Source: Clostridiales bacterium (GTDB taxonomy: Bacteria > Bacillota > Clostridia > Christensenellales > JAISNN01). Taken from it: DNA of 6,533 bases. Below, piece by piece: positions 1 through 5,202 of the stretch. Numbering within the stretch: the first letter of the stretch is position 1; every line of letters begins with the position of its first letter. The notes below the pieces were generated by a model. The model was not told the DNA's origin, did no database searches, and saw only the letters and a list, made by a program, of their open reading frames with translations. Location: contig JAITOQ010000099.1 in NCBI GenBank assembly GCA_031289865.1, positions 1 through 6,533 of the forward strand. Reading direction: 5' to 3'. A program made the position numbers and the translations under genes.

Positions 1-1067
1 TTTACGAGATCGACCGCAATCTTGACCGCGGCTTGCGCGGTGCGCTTTCCGTTACGCGTTTGGAGCATGTAGAGCTTACCCTCTTCGATGGTAAATTCCA
101 TATCTTGCATATCCTTGTAATGCTCCTCAAGCTTTGCGGCTATTTCAACGAAATTGCGATACGCTTCCTTGTTGACATTCTCCAATTGATCGAGCTTTGA
201 CGGGGTACGGATACCCGCGACTACGTCCTCGCCTTGCGCGTTCATGAGGAATTCGCCGTAAAGCTTCTTTTCGCCCGTCGACGGATCTCTCGTAAACGCC
301 ACGCCCGTACCCGACGTGTCGCCCGTGTTTCCGAATACCATGGACTGTACGTTGACCGCCGTCCCCCAATCGGACGGAATGTCGTTCATTCTCCTATAGA
401 TATTTGCGCGAGGATTGTCCCACGAACGGAACACCGCCTCGACCGCGCCCAACAGCTGAACCTTAGGGTCTTGAGGAAAATCCTCTTTCATCTTTTCTTT
501 ATAGTATTTTTTGTAACGACCGATGAGTACTTGTAGATTTTCCGCGGTAAATTCGGTATCGAGCTTGACCTTGAGTTCCTTTTTGTACTCGTCGATAAAG
601 CCCTCGAATGCCGTCTTTCCGACCCCGACTACGACGTCGCTGTACATCTGTATAAAGCGTCTGTAGCAATCGTACGCAAAGCGCGGATTGTTTGTCTTTT
701 TTGCAAGCGCAACGACGGAAACGTCGTTTAAGCCGAGATTCAAAATCGTATCCATCATGCCCGGCATGGACGCACGCGCCCCCGAACGAACCGAAACGAG
801 ATACGGATTTTCTTTATCCCCGAATTTCTTGCCTTGAAGCTTTTCAACCGTGGTAAGCGCGGAGAAAATCTGATCGACGATCTCTTTTGCAACCTTTTTG
901 CCGTCCGCGTAATACTTCGTACAAGCTTCGGTCGTGATCGTAAAACCTTGCGGCACGGGCATTCCCAGCCTCGTCATCTCTGCAAGGTTCGCGCCCTTCC
1001 CGCCGAAAAGAGCCTTGTTGCTCCCGTCCGCCTCGTTAAAGAGATACACATATTTTTTTACTGCCAT
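1..1067 (-). CDS. ppdK: Pyruvate, phosphate dikinase, N-terminal part (runs off the window)
   Basis: Pyruvate phosphate dikinase interconverts pyruvate, ATP and phosphate with PEP, AMP and pyrophosphate in the cytosol. In anaerobes it often serves glycolysis or PEP formation. The visible 355 residues are the ATP-grasp nucleotide-binding domain; the family is about 870-880 residues, so the phosphohistidine domain and PEP/pyruvate barrel lie outside the window. Seen directly: FGGKGANLAEM at residues 21-31, VSVRSGARASMPGMMDT at 91-107, GNTGDTSGTGVAFTRDP at 246-262, NAQGEDVVAGIRTP at 276-289 and MLQTRNGKRTAQA at 334-346. K24, R94, D322, E324, Q336 and R338 match the ATP-site residues known from the Clostridium symbiosum enzyme. 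The ATG at 1067 follows a GGAGGG box and begins MAVKKYVYLF, typical of the family. The frame is open to the window edge with no damage. The identification is very secure. Confidence 0.97.
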   Translation of the reverse strand, partial: MAVKKYVYLFNEADGSNKALFGGKGANLAEMTRLGMPVPQGFTITTEACTKYYADGKKVAKEIVDQIFSALTTVEKLQGKKFGDKENPYLVSVRSGARASMPGMMDTILNLGLNDVSVVALAKKTNNPRFAYDCYRRFIQMYSDVVVGVGKTAFEGFIDEYKKELKVKLDTEFTAENLQVLIGRYKKYYKEKMKEDFPQDPKVQLLGAVEAVFRSWDNPRANIYRRMNDIPSDWGTAVNVQSMVFGNTGDTSGTGVAFTRDPSTGEKKLYGEFLMNAQGEDVVAGIRTPSKLDQLENVNKEAYRNFVEIAAKLEEHYKDMQDMEFTIEEGKLYMLQTRNGKRTAQAAVKIAVDLV

Positions 1068-1074
1068 TAAAATT

Positions 1075-1080
1075 CCCTCC
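1075..1080 (-). promoter_or_regulatory. Ribosome binding site of ppdK
   Basis: GGAGGG on the minus strand lies 7 bases before the ATG at 1067 and fixes that start. Confidence 0.85.
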
Positions 1081-1114
1081 GAATTTCCTTTTTTGTCTTT
1101 TTTTATCTATATCT

Positions 1115-1143
1115 ATTGTAATATAAAAAGAGAAATTTGACAA
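1115..1143 (-). promoter_or_regulatory. Sigma-70/sigma-A-type promoter for ppdK
   Basis: On the minus strand a -35 box TTGTCA (1138-1143) and a -10 box TACAAT (1115-1120) are separated by exactly 17 bases. Each differs from consensus by one base. The predicted transcription start is near 1108, giving a leader of about 40 bases before the ppdK ATG. The promoter lies between ppdK and the repeat-bounded stretch at 1193-3522, so ppdK should be expressed independently of the accessory genes. The boxes are seen in the sequence; activity is inferred. Confidence 0.7.
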
Positions 1144-1192
1144 GCAAAACAAAGGGGTTTAGCAAAAAACGTAGAGATACAAAATGTCGGTT

Positions 1193-1224
1193 AGTTGAAA
1201 GTTGAGAGTTGAAAGTTGAAAAGT
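1193..1224 (+). repeat. 32-bp TTGAAAGT-type repeat, left inverted copy
   Basis: This is a short array of near-identical 7-8-base units (TTGAAAG, TTGAGAG) ending in GTTGAAAAGT. It matches the reverse complement of 3491-3522 at 31 of 32 positions. The pair faces inward and brackets the small ORF, the pseudogene and the zinc-ribbon gene. Similar arrays are dispersed repeats in many Clostridia-type genomes (recollection, not checked). No transposase is present. Confidence 0.85.
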
Positions 1225-1243
1225 GATGATAAAAAACAAGCGT

Positions 1244-1293
1244 CTCTCGTAGGGGACGATGCCATCATCGTCCCGTATCCGTATAAAAAAAGT
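1244..1293 (+). repeat. REP-like palindromic repeat, copy 1 (intact hairpin)
   Basis: The core is a perfect 9-bp hairpin: GGGACGATG at 1253-1261, loop CCAT, CATCGTCCC at 1266-1274. It is followed by the conserved tail CGTATCCG and an A-run. The same unit occurs inverted at 3350-3396 and as a truncated copy at 1643-1686. The hairpin is not followed by a T-run on either strand, so it is better read as a dispersed palindromic repeat than as an intrinsic terminator. Confidence 0.8.
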
Positions 1294-1316
1294 CGGCATC
1301 ATTAAACGACCGCTTT

Positions 1317-1496
1317 CTATAACTTCGCGTCCCCTGCGCGTTCTCTTGCGGCTTTGTATTCTTCCCATTCTCGCCGTACAGTTTCGGGCATATCGTTGTT
1401 GTCGCTTGCGTCGAGAATGTGCTCCCAATTGATGGCATAGGGATATTTAGTCTTGAGATAATTAAAAAACTCTCTTGAAAATAGATAATACATCAT
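1317..1496 (-). CDS. Small hypothetical protein, 59 residues
   Basis: This ORF reads MMYYLFSREFFNYLKTKYPY at its start, then WEHILDASDNNDMPETV, and ends in a charged helix-like stretch RREWEEYKAARERAGDAKL. In-frame stops (TAA TAA) lie just upstream, so the start must be one of the tandem ATGs at 1496 or 1493. An AAGGGG sequence about 11 bases upstream is a mediocre ribosome binding site. The composition, with acidic/basic helix character, aromatic residues and no low-complexity runs, looks like real protein. I do not recognise the family. It could be a genuine small protein or the surviving C-terminal end of a larger gene with a chance ATG. It lies on the same strand as its neighbours, inside the repeat-bounded stretch. 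An overlapping ORF in another frame at 1159-1428 is probably a shadow, because its C-terminus is translated repeat DNA. Confidence 0.45.
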   Translation of the reverse strand: MMYYLFSREFFNYLKTKYPYAINWEHILDASDNNDMPETVRREWEEYKAARERAGDAKL

Positions 1497-1572
1497 ACTA
1501 AAACAAGCCCCTTATTATCTCAAATATTTTTCTGCTCAATATATTTACCACGCCCGCACTTGTGTAAACAAT

Positions 1573-1604
1573 CGTTTTAGATTCTTCGCAAGCTCAGAAT
1601 GACA
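1573..1604 (+). repeat. GATTCTTCGC-type dispersed repeat, copy 1
   Basis: This 32-bp unit runs CGTTTTAGATTCTTCGC followed by AAGCTCAGAATGACA. It is identical to 3308-3339 and nearly identical to 5612-5643. A diverged inverted copy lies at 5101-5134. It carries the short inverted pair ATTCT/AGAAT. Motifs of this kind (ATTCTGAGC...GAAGAATC on the other strand) occur widely as intergenic dispersed repeats in bacterial genomes; that is recalled knowledge, not checked here. Confidence 0.85.
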
Positions 1605-1642
1605 ACGGCTTTTAAAGTTAAACGTTGCGGATTTATTTAATG

Positions 1643-1686
1643 CCTCTTGTACACACTCGTCCCGTATCCGAATAAAAAAGTCGGTA
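1643..1686 (+). repeat. REP-like palindromic repeat, copy 3 (half-deleted)
   Basis: It shares the CTCTTGTA start and the CTCGTCCCGTATCCGAATAA tail with the other two copies, but the left half of the hairpin (GGGGACGATG) is missing. It therefore cannot form the 9-bp stem. It reads as a decayed copy. Confidence 0.65.
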
Positions 1687-1717
1687 ACGGGCTCTTAATA
1701 AAAACAGCCGTTGTCAA

Positions 1718-2178
1718 TTATTTTATGATTTCCCAATAACCCGTTTTCCTTGAACCGGCATGACGAATATATCCTTTCTTTTTTAATTCGTTTATAAAAT
1801 TTTCAACCGACCTCTCCGGACGCTTCAGCTTTTCAGCAAGTGCGAAAATGTGATATTCGGAATAGTCTCAATAATTGCTAATGCGGCTTGAGCCGTTTCA
1901 CTCAACGGCTTTTTTATCTCCCCAACTTTTTCGTTTATCTCCCCACTTTTTTCATTTATCTCCCCAATTTCACTTGAAAGCGGCACAATTGTTCGGAATA
2001 TATCGCCCTCTATTAATTCGGGTTCACCGCCCGAATATATCTTCGTATATTTATACAAATTCCGCACACCCGAACCGAGTTGGTCGGAATAGCCTATATC
2101 ATAGTACCTCCGTTTGTACTCGCACGGAAACCGTGTAGCCCTTGATATTATTTTACCATAAAGCCCCAAAAAACTCAA
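1718..2178 (-). pseudogene. Frameshifted C-terminal remnant of an AAA_4 / AlbA_2-type ATP-binding transcriptional regulator
   Basis: The upper part (1825-2178) contains DIGYSDQLGSGVRNLYKY and then GGEPELIEGDIFRTIVPL. This is the C-terminal signature of the divergent-AAA (AAA_4, often with AlbA_2) proteins annotated as ATP-binding or RecG-like regulators. Next comes a 7-residue repeat linker (GEINEKS, GEINEKV, GEIKKPL; 21-bp DNA units around 1915-1977), common in this family. The frame stops at 1825 within HLLKS. Shifting by one base near 1837-1840 restores a winged-helix ending: AEKLKRPERSVENFINEL, then KKKGYIRHAGSRKTGYWEII and K, with a stop at 1718-1720. One base has therefore been lost. 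The AlbA_2 and ATPase N-terminal parts are absent, and residues before about DIGYSDQ do not resemble the family. It is truncated, frameshifted and very likely non-functional. A sequencing error could explain the frameshift but not the missing N-terminus. Confidence 0.8.
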
Positions 2179-2238
2179 GGTGTTTAGAGCTTTGTACCGG
2201 TTTTTATCCGCTGTTTTTTCTTCTTTAATCCTTTGTTT

Positions 2239-3243
2239 TTACCTACTTTCTCCCGCTTCTCTTATGACCGACGGTTTGACCTTCCACAAGACGAACGTAA
2301 AAGCCAACGTAACGGGAATGCCTATCAACAAGCCTACAAGCGCGTTCCTTGTAATTATATTGGCAATATTTTCTAAGATGACCGACCGAATCGTTTCTTG
2401 AGGAAAATACTGCGCGTAGGACACGCAAACTGAAATCACAATTATAAGAATGCTGAAAACATAAAAAAGAACAAACCATATCGCAAAACCGACCGACATC
2501 GGTTTTAGATAGGATACAAATTTTTCGTCTTGCTTTACAAATACTTTTTTTATTACAAGTCCGGCAACCAATATCGGAACGGCATACATAACGACGATTA
2601 TAATAGCGGCGCCCAAAAAGCTACCGAAATTTTCAAAAAAGGACATATTTCCGATTAGGCTGTACATAGAGATATATTCCAAGAGAAACAGCACGACGGA
2701 AACAATCGCCGTGATTATCATTCCGCGCTTAAAGCCCAACAGTAAATTGCCGAATAGTAAAGCCGCTCCGATAATCGGCGCACCGATCAACATATTATAC
2801 GAAAAACCGAACGCTCTTGAGAATAACGCGCAAAACAAGGAAAAAACCACTATTCCCGCGCCGATAACAATATAAAGATTCTTCGCTTTTGCCGCCGATA
2901 CCGCAAACGCACCGGCATTTCCGCTTGAGCTTTTACCCGCCGAAGCCGTATCACCCGTCGCCGCGAACGAAGCCGTATCGCCGACCGCCGAAGCCGTATC
3001 GCCGACCGCCGCGGACAAATCAGCCCCCAAAGTCTCCGACACCGCATTCTCCGTAATAGGATCTATCGCGGATATTTTTTCTAAACGGCTTCCGCACGCC
3101 CCGCAAAACACCGTTTCTTCATCGTCATAGACCTTTCCGCAGCTCGGACATTTTGCTATGCCGTCCTCTAACGAAACTCCGCATATCCCGCAAAAATTTA
3201 TATCGTCGCCATAGGGTCTTCTGCAATTCGGACATTTTTTCAT
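2239..3243 (-). CDS. Double zinc-ribbon multi-pass membrane protein, 334 residues
   Basis: The N-terminus has two zinc ribbons with cysteine pairs C4/C7 with C18/C21 and C32/C35 with C47/C50, matching the double zinc-ribbon (DZR / zinc_ribbon_2) pattern that caps many Bacillota membrane proteins. A low-complexity linker (about residues 60-120) contains the tandem GDTASAV motif. Roughly six hydrophobic segments follow: about 123-146, 151-171, 174-194, 209-231, 251-277 and 300-322, with a short basic C-terminal tail. The ribbons are probably cytosolic, bound to zinc, and may mediate protein contacts. The membrane part matches no transporter motif I can name, so the function is unknown. The start at 3243 follows GGAG about 10 bases upstream and places CPNC immediately at the N-terminus, as usual for this class. 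The gene is intact and lies in the repeat-bounded stretch between the pseudogene and the symporter, with no obvious functional partner. Confidence 0.88.
   Translation of the reverse strand: MKKCPNCRRPYGDDINFCGICGVSLEDGIAKCPSCGKVYDDEETVFCGACGSRLEKISAIDPITENAVSETLGADLSAAVGDTASAVGDTASFAATGDTASAGKSSSGNAGAFAVSAAKAKNLYIVIGAGIVVFSLFCALFSRAFGFSYNMLIGAPIIGAALLFGNLLLGFKRGMIITAIVSVVLFLLEYISMYSLIGNMSFFENFGSFLGAAIIIVVMYAVPILVAGLVIKKVFVKQDEKFVSYLKPMSVGFAIWFVLFYVFSILIIVISVCVSYAQYFPQETIRSVILENIANIITRNALVGLLIGIPVTLAFTFVLWKVKPSVIREAGESR
2942..3010 (-). repeat. In-frame 21-bp tandem repeat in the zinc-ribbon gene
   Basis: Two perfect 21-bp units (2969-2989 and 2990-3010) are followed by a diverged 27-bp unit (2942-2968). 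They encode GDTASAV, GDTASFAAT and GDTAS (residues 81-101) in the linker between ribbons and membrane domain. The length is a multiple of three, so unit gain or loss would change linker length without breaking the frame. Confidence 0.85.
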
Positions 3244-3253
3244 GTATTTTTGA

Positions 3254-3257
3254 CTCC
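3254..3257 (-). promoter_or_regulatory. Ribosome binding site of the zinc-ribbon gene
   Basis: GGAG on the minus strand lies 10 bases before the ATG at 3243. The spacing is slightly long, but no better start exists because CPNC must be included. No convincing promoter is visible in the AT-rich leader (3258-3300). Confidence 0.6.
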
Positions 3258-3307
3258 ATTTTTTGTTTTTTTATAGGTTTTTAATTAGTTTTAATTGTAC
3301 GGCTTGA

Positions 3308-3339
3308 CGTTTTAGATTCTTCGCAAGCTCAGAATGACA
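3308..3339 (+). repeat. GATTCTTCGC-type dispersed repeat, copy 2
   Basis: Identical over 32 bp to 1573-1604. The preceding GGCTTGACG resembles the GGCTGACG before the copy in the right arm at 5607-5643, so the shared unit here is longer than the core. Confidence 0.85.
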
Positions 3340-3349
3340 CCTATTTTTT

Positions 3350-3396
3350 TTATTATTCGGATACGGGACGATGTGGTCATCGTCCCCTACAAGAGT
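3350..3396 (-). repeat. REP-like palindromic repeat, copy 2 (inverted, intact hairpin)
   Basis: The hairpin arms are GGGACGATG at 3365-3373 and CATCGTCCC at 3378-3386, with loop TGGT. It is inverted relative to the copy at 1244-1293. The stem is identical but the loop differs (TGGT here, CCAT there read on the plus strand). It appears inserted into the unit formed by the flanking GATTCTTCGC repeat and the 7-bp array. Confidence 0.8.
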
Positions 3397-3420
3397 GCCT
3401 ACTTTTCTTTAAATCCGCAA

Positions 3421-3476
3421 TTCTGCATTTTGCATTTTGCATTCTGCATTCTGCCTTTTGCATTTTGCGTTTCGCA
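3421..3476 (+). repeat. 7-bp tandem array, eight units of TTYTGCA
   Basis: Eight 7-bp units read TTCTGCA, TTTTGCA, TTTTGCA, TTCTGCA, TTCTGCC, TTTTGCA, TTTTGCG and TTTCGCA. They are preceded by AATCCGCAA and followed by TTAAATAAATCC. The same unit occurs four times in each arm of the structure at 5049-5696, with the same CCGCAA junction. Confidence 0.9.
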
Positions 3477-3490
3477 TTAAATAAATCCTT

Positions 3491-3522
3491 ACTTTTCAAC
3501 TTTCAACTCTCAATTTTCAACT
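3491..3522 (-). repeat. 32-bp TTGAAAGT-type repeat, right inverted copy, overlapping the symporter stop
   Basis: Matches the reverse complement of 1193-1224 at 31 of 32 positions. The last codons of the symporter gene and its TGA (3517-3519) fall inside this repeat. Confidence 0.85.
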
Positions 3523-4968
3523 TTCTTTATTCTCTTTCTTAATCTTATTATGCAGCGCGGCTCTGTCTATTTCGTATTTTAGGACGGCGAGCGCGCCGAT
3601 TACGACGATGACGATCGAGAGTCCGACAAACATGGCGCGGATTGCTTCGTTCGTCACTTTTTCTTGCAGAAACAACACGCCGTCTTCGAGTTCTTTCGGC
3701 GGTTCTTTATATTTTGCGAGGGTGAGGATAGGCCCTATCAGCATAGTTGCCGCGCCCATTCCGAGTTTTTGGACAAACGTGACGATTCCGTAATACGCGC
3801 CCTCGTCCATGTCCCCCTCGTTCATACTGAAGTTGATTGCGTCGGGCATCATGCTAAACGGCAAAAGCTGTACGCCGCCTATTCCCACGCCCAAAAAGAA
3901 AATCAGAATGTAGCCGTATATCGGGAAAAGTCCCGCGCTCGTACCGAGATCCAAAACGAATTCCGTATCGTTTATCGGCCGGATGAAAAAGACTCCGATC
4001 AGAGCCGCCACGGTCAGAGCGCAGCTTATCAAAAAAGCTTCTCTCTTACCGAGTTTTTTTGCGACGAACGTCCAAAGCGGAGTACTCAAAATCGCAAGCA
4101 GCAAAACCATAGCCGCAAGTATCAAAAACATCTCCGGCGCACGCAACCAATATGTAGTATAATATTGCAAAAGGGTTTGAAGTAGACCTATGACCGTAAA
4201 AGCGCAGAGGTATGCTATCGTGACTTGACGGAAAGGCTTTGACTTCCACGATTCGAGCATGTATTTTTTGAAGTTGAATTTCGGACGGACGAGCAGTTTT
4301 TCAAACTTTCGCCGCTCGAACGTCCCGTAAAAGCATAAAAGCGCGGCAATCGTGATAAAAATACCGAACACAAGCCCGACATAGATGAGATTTTTGCCCG
4401 TACTGTATATCGGTCCTTCTCCCAAAATGGTTTCAGCCGCGCCTATCGCGATCAAGGTCGCCGCCGCCGAACACACCATGCGAAAGCCCGTCAAGCTCGT
4501 CCTCTCGTCGTAATCGTCGGTCATTTCCATAATAACGGAGCCGTACGGGACGTTGACAAGGGTCAAAAACGTAATCGACGCGAGATAGATAATCAAAATC
4601 ACTATCACCTTAGCCGCTTCGGGCACGCCCGCTCCCATGACCGTAGGAGCCATCCAAAGGAGAAAAAAGCTCAATCCGAGAGGGAGCGCGTAAAGCAAAA
4701 TATATCTCCTACGCCGTCCGAACCGCCCGCCCGAATTGTCGCTTAAGTAGCCGACAAGCGGATCGGTCACCGCGTCCCACGCAATACCCGCGACGACGAT
4801 CACGGTCGCCCAAATAGGCTTGACGCGCAAATAGTCTGTGAGCGTTATCAAGAGATAGACGCTCATGATAGTGTTTGTGACGCCGAACGTCATCTCGCCC
4901 ATTCCGTAAGACAGCTTGGAAAAGACGGAGATTTTTCCGTTCGGTTTGATTTTTGTAAACATGCTCAT
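3517..4968 (-). CDS. GPH-family (MelB-like, MFS) sugar:cation symporter, 483 residues
   Basis: A complete member of the glycoside-pentoside-hexuronide:cation symporter family (MFS_2), which imports sugars or glycosides with Na+ or H+ across the cytoplasmic membrane. Key signatures are GIAWDAVTDPLVGYLSD at residues 61-77 followed by GGRFGRRRRY, NVPYGSVIMEMTDDYDERTS at 139-158, and the late loop MMPDAINF...DEGAYYGIVTFVQKLG at 373-403. D65 and D69 align with the two cation-site aspartates of MelB helix II, supporting ion coupling. About 12 hydrophobic helices are present and the length is normal for the family. The substrate cannot be read from sequence, and no glycoside hydrolase gene is adjacent to suggest one. 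The start at 4968 sits 7 bases after AGGAGG; the ATG at 4962 is an alternative. The C-terminus KKENKES ends inside a repeat, so the last residues may be repeat-derived. Confidence 0.94.
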   Translation of the reverse strand: MSMFTKIKPNGKISVFSKLSYGMGEMTFGVTNTIMSVYLLITLTDYLRVKPIWATVIVVAGIAWDAVTDPLVGYLSDNSGGRFGRRRRYILLYALPLGLSFFLLWMAPTVMGAGVPEAAKVIVILIIYLASITFLTLVNVPYGSVIMEMTDDYDERTSLTGFRMVCSAAATLIAIGAAETILGEGPIYSTGKNLIYVGLVFGIFITIAALLCFYGTFERRKFEKLLVRPKFNFKKYMLESWKSKPFRQVTIAYLCAFTVIGLLQTLLQYYTTYWLRAPEMFLILAAMVLLLAILSTPLWTFVAKKLGKREAFLISCALTVAALIGVFFIRPINDTEFVLDLGTSAGLFPIYGYILIFFLGVGIGGVQLLPFSMMPDAINFSMNEGDMDEGAYYGIVTFVQKLGMGAATMLIGPILTLAKYKEPPKELEDGVLFLQEKVTNEAIRAMFVGLSIVIVVIGALAVLKYEIDRAALHNKIKKENKES

Positions 4969-4975
4969 ACTGAAT

Positions 4976-4981
4976 CCTCCT
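4976..4981 (-). promoter_or_regulatory. Ribosome binding site of the symporter gene
   Basis: A perfect AGGAGG on the minus strand, 7 bases before the ATG at 4968, favours that start over the ATG at 4962. Confidence 0.9.
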
Positions 4982-4996
4982 CAAATAAATATTATT

Positions 4997-5026
4997 ATAC
5001 TACAACATTTTTGGGTGCAAAGTCAA
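4997..5026 (-). promoter_or_regulatory. Probable promoter of the symporter gene
   Basis: On the minus strand, TTGACT (5021-5026) is followed after 18 bases by TAGTAT (4997-5002). A better -10 hexamer, TATAAT (4994-4999), overlaps it but sits 21 bases from TTGACT, which is too far for the usual pairing. The region is plausible for initiation; the exact boxes are uncertain. Confidence 0.5.
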
Positions 5027-5033
5027 GCAAATG

Positions 5034-5042
5034 TGATATAAT
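5034..5042 (+). promoter_or_regulatory. Extended -10 promoter element reading toward the four-helix-bundle gene
   Basis: TGATATAAT on the plus strand is a perfect TGn plus TATAAT extended -10. A poor -35 (TTGGGT, 5011-5016) lies 20 bases upstream; extended -10 promoters can work without one. The predicted start, about 7 bases downstream, falls near 5049, the first base of the inverted-repeat arm. It is back to back with the symporter promoter. Confidence 0.45.
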
Positions 5043-5048
5043 TATCAA

Positions 5049-5162
5049 AATGCAGAATGCAGAATGCAGAATGCAGAATTGCGGATAAAAATAAAAGTCT
5101 GTGTTATTCCGAGCGAACGCGAAGAATCTCAAAAGTCAGCCATGCAATTTTTAATGCAGAAT
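5049..5162 (+). repeat. Left arm of a long inverted repeat flanking the four-helix-bundle gene
   Basis: The arm begins with four TGCAGAA units (5051-5078), then TTGCGGAT, AAATAAAAGTC, a diverged GATTCTTCGC-type motif on the opposite strand (5101-5134), GTCAGCC, and ATTTTTAATGCAGAAT. It pairs with the reverse complement of 5586-5696 in the same order over its whole length. By hand I count about ten mismatches and three gapped bases in 114. A second, partial arm start (TGCAGAATTACGGATTAAAA) follows at 5162-5181, just before the ribosome binding site of the gene. Confidence 0.9.
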
Positions 5163-5188
5163 GCAGAATTACGGATTAAAAGAGAAAT

Positions 5189-5194
5189 GGAGAG
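5189..5194 (+). promoter_or_regulatory. Ribosome binding site of the four-helix-bundle gene
   Basis: GGAGAG ends 8 bases before the ATG at 5203. It lies inside the predicted loop, outside the paired arms, so it would stay accessible if the arms paired. Confidence 0.7.
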
Positions 5195-5202
5195 ATTAAA
5201 AT

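Larger units (their letters stand above)
1497..1717. other. Intergenic, repeat-bearing stretch with no gene
   Basis: I find no credible coding frame, promoter or structured RNA here. It holds one copy of the GATTCTTCGC repeat (1573-1604), a 15-bp segment GGATTTATTTAATGC (1629-1643) that recurs inverted at 3474-3488, and the truncated palindromic repeat at 1643-1686. It is best described as debris of the dispersed repeat families. Confidence 0.6.

Noticed and set aside
234..1140. Plus-strand ORFs opposite ppdK and its leader
   Set aside because: They are antisense shadows of a strongly conserved enzyme; their translations are Arg/His-rich with no family resemblance and no good ribosome binding sites.
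1253..1274. Intrinsic terminator
   Set aside because: The GC-rich hairpin has no T-run directly after it on either strand, and identical hairpins recur in both orientations, so a dispersed repeat is the better reading.
1159..1428. 89-residue minus-strand ORF
   Set aside because: Its C-terminal half is translated repeat DNA (the palindrome and the TTGAAAGT array), and its Arg-rich N-terminal half overlaps the more protein-like 59-residue ORF in another frame.
2180..2401. 73-residue hydrophobic plus-strand ORF
   Set aside because: Most of it is antisense to the 3' end of the zinc-ribbon gene; the hydrophobic start is in AT-rich intergenic DNA and lacks a convincing ribosome binding site.
3421..3476. 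CRISPR array
   Set aside because: The units are 7 bp and contiguous, with no spacers; no cas gene is present.
3664..4185. 173-residue plus-strand ORF opposite the symporter
   Set aside because: Antisense to a conserved membrane protein; the translation is a shadow rich in Arg, Gln, Ser and Tyr with no domain.
5049..5162. True rRNA intervening sequence
   Set aside because: The flanking DNA is the symporter leader on one side and the rlmI ribosome binding site on the other; no 23S rRNA sequence is present.
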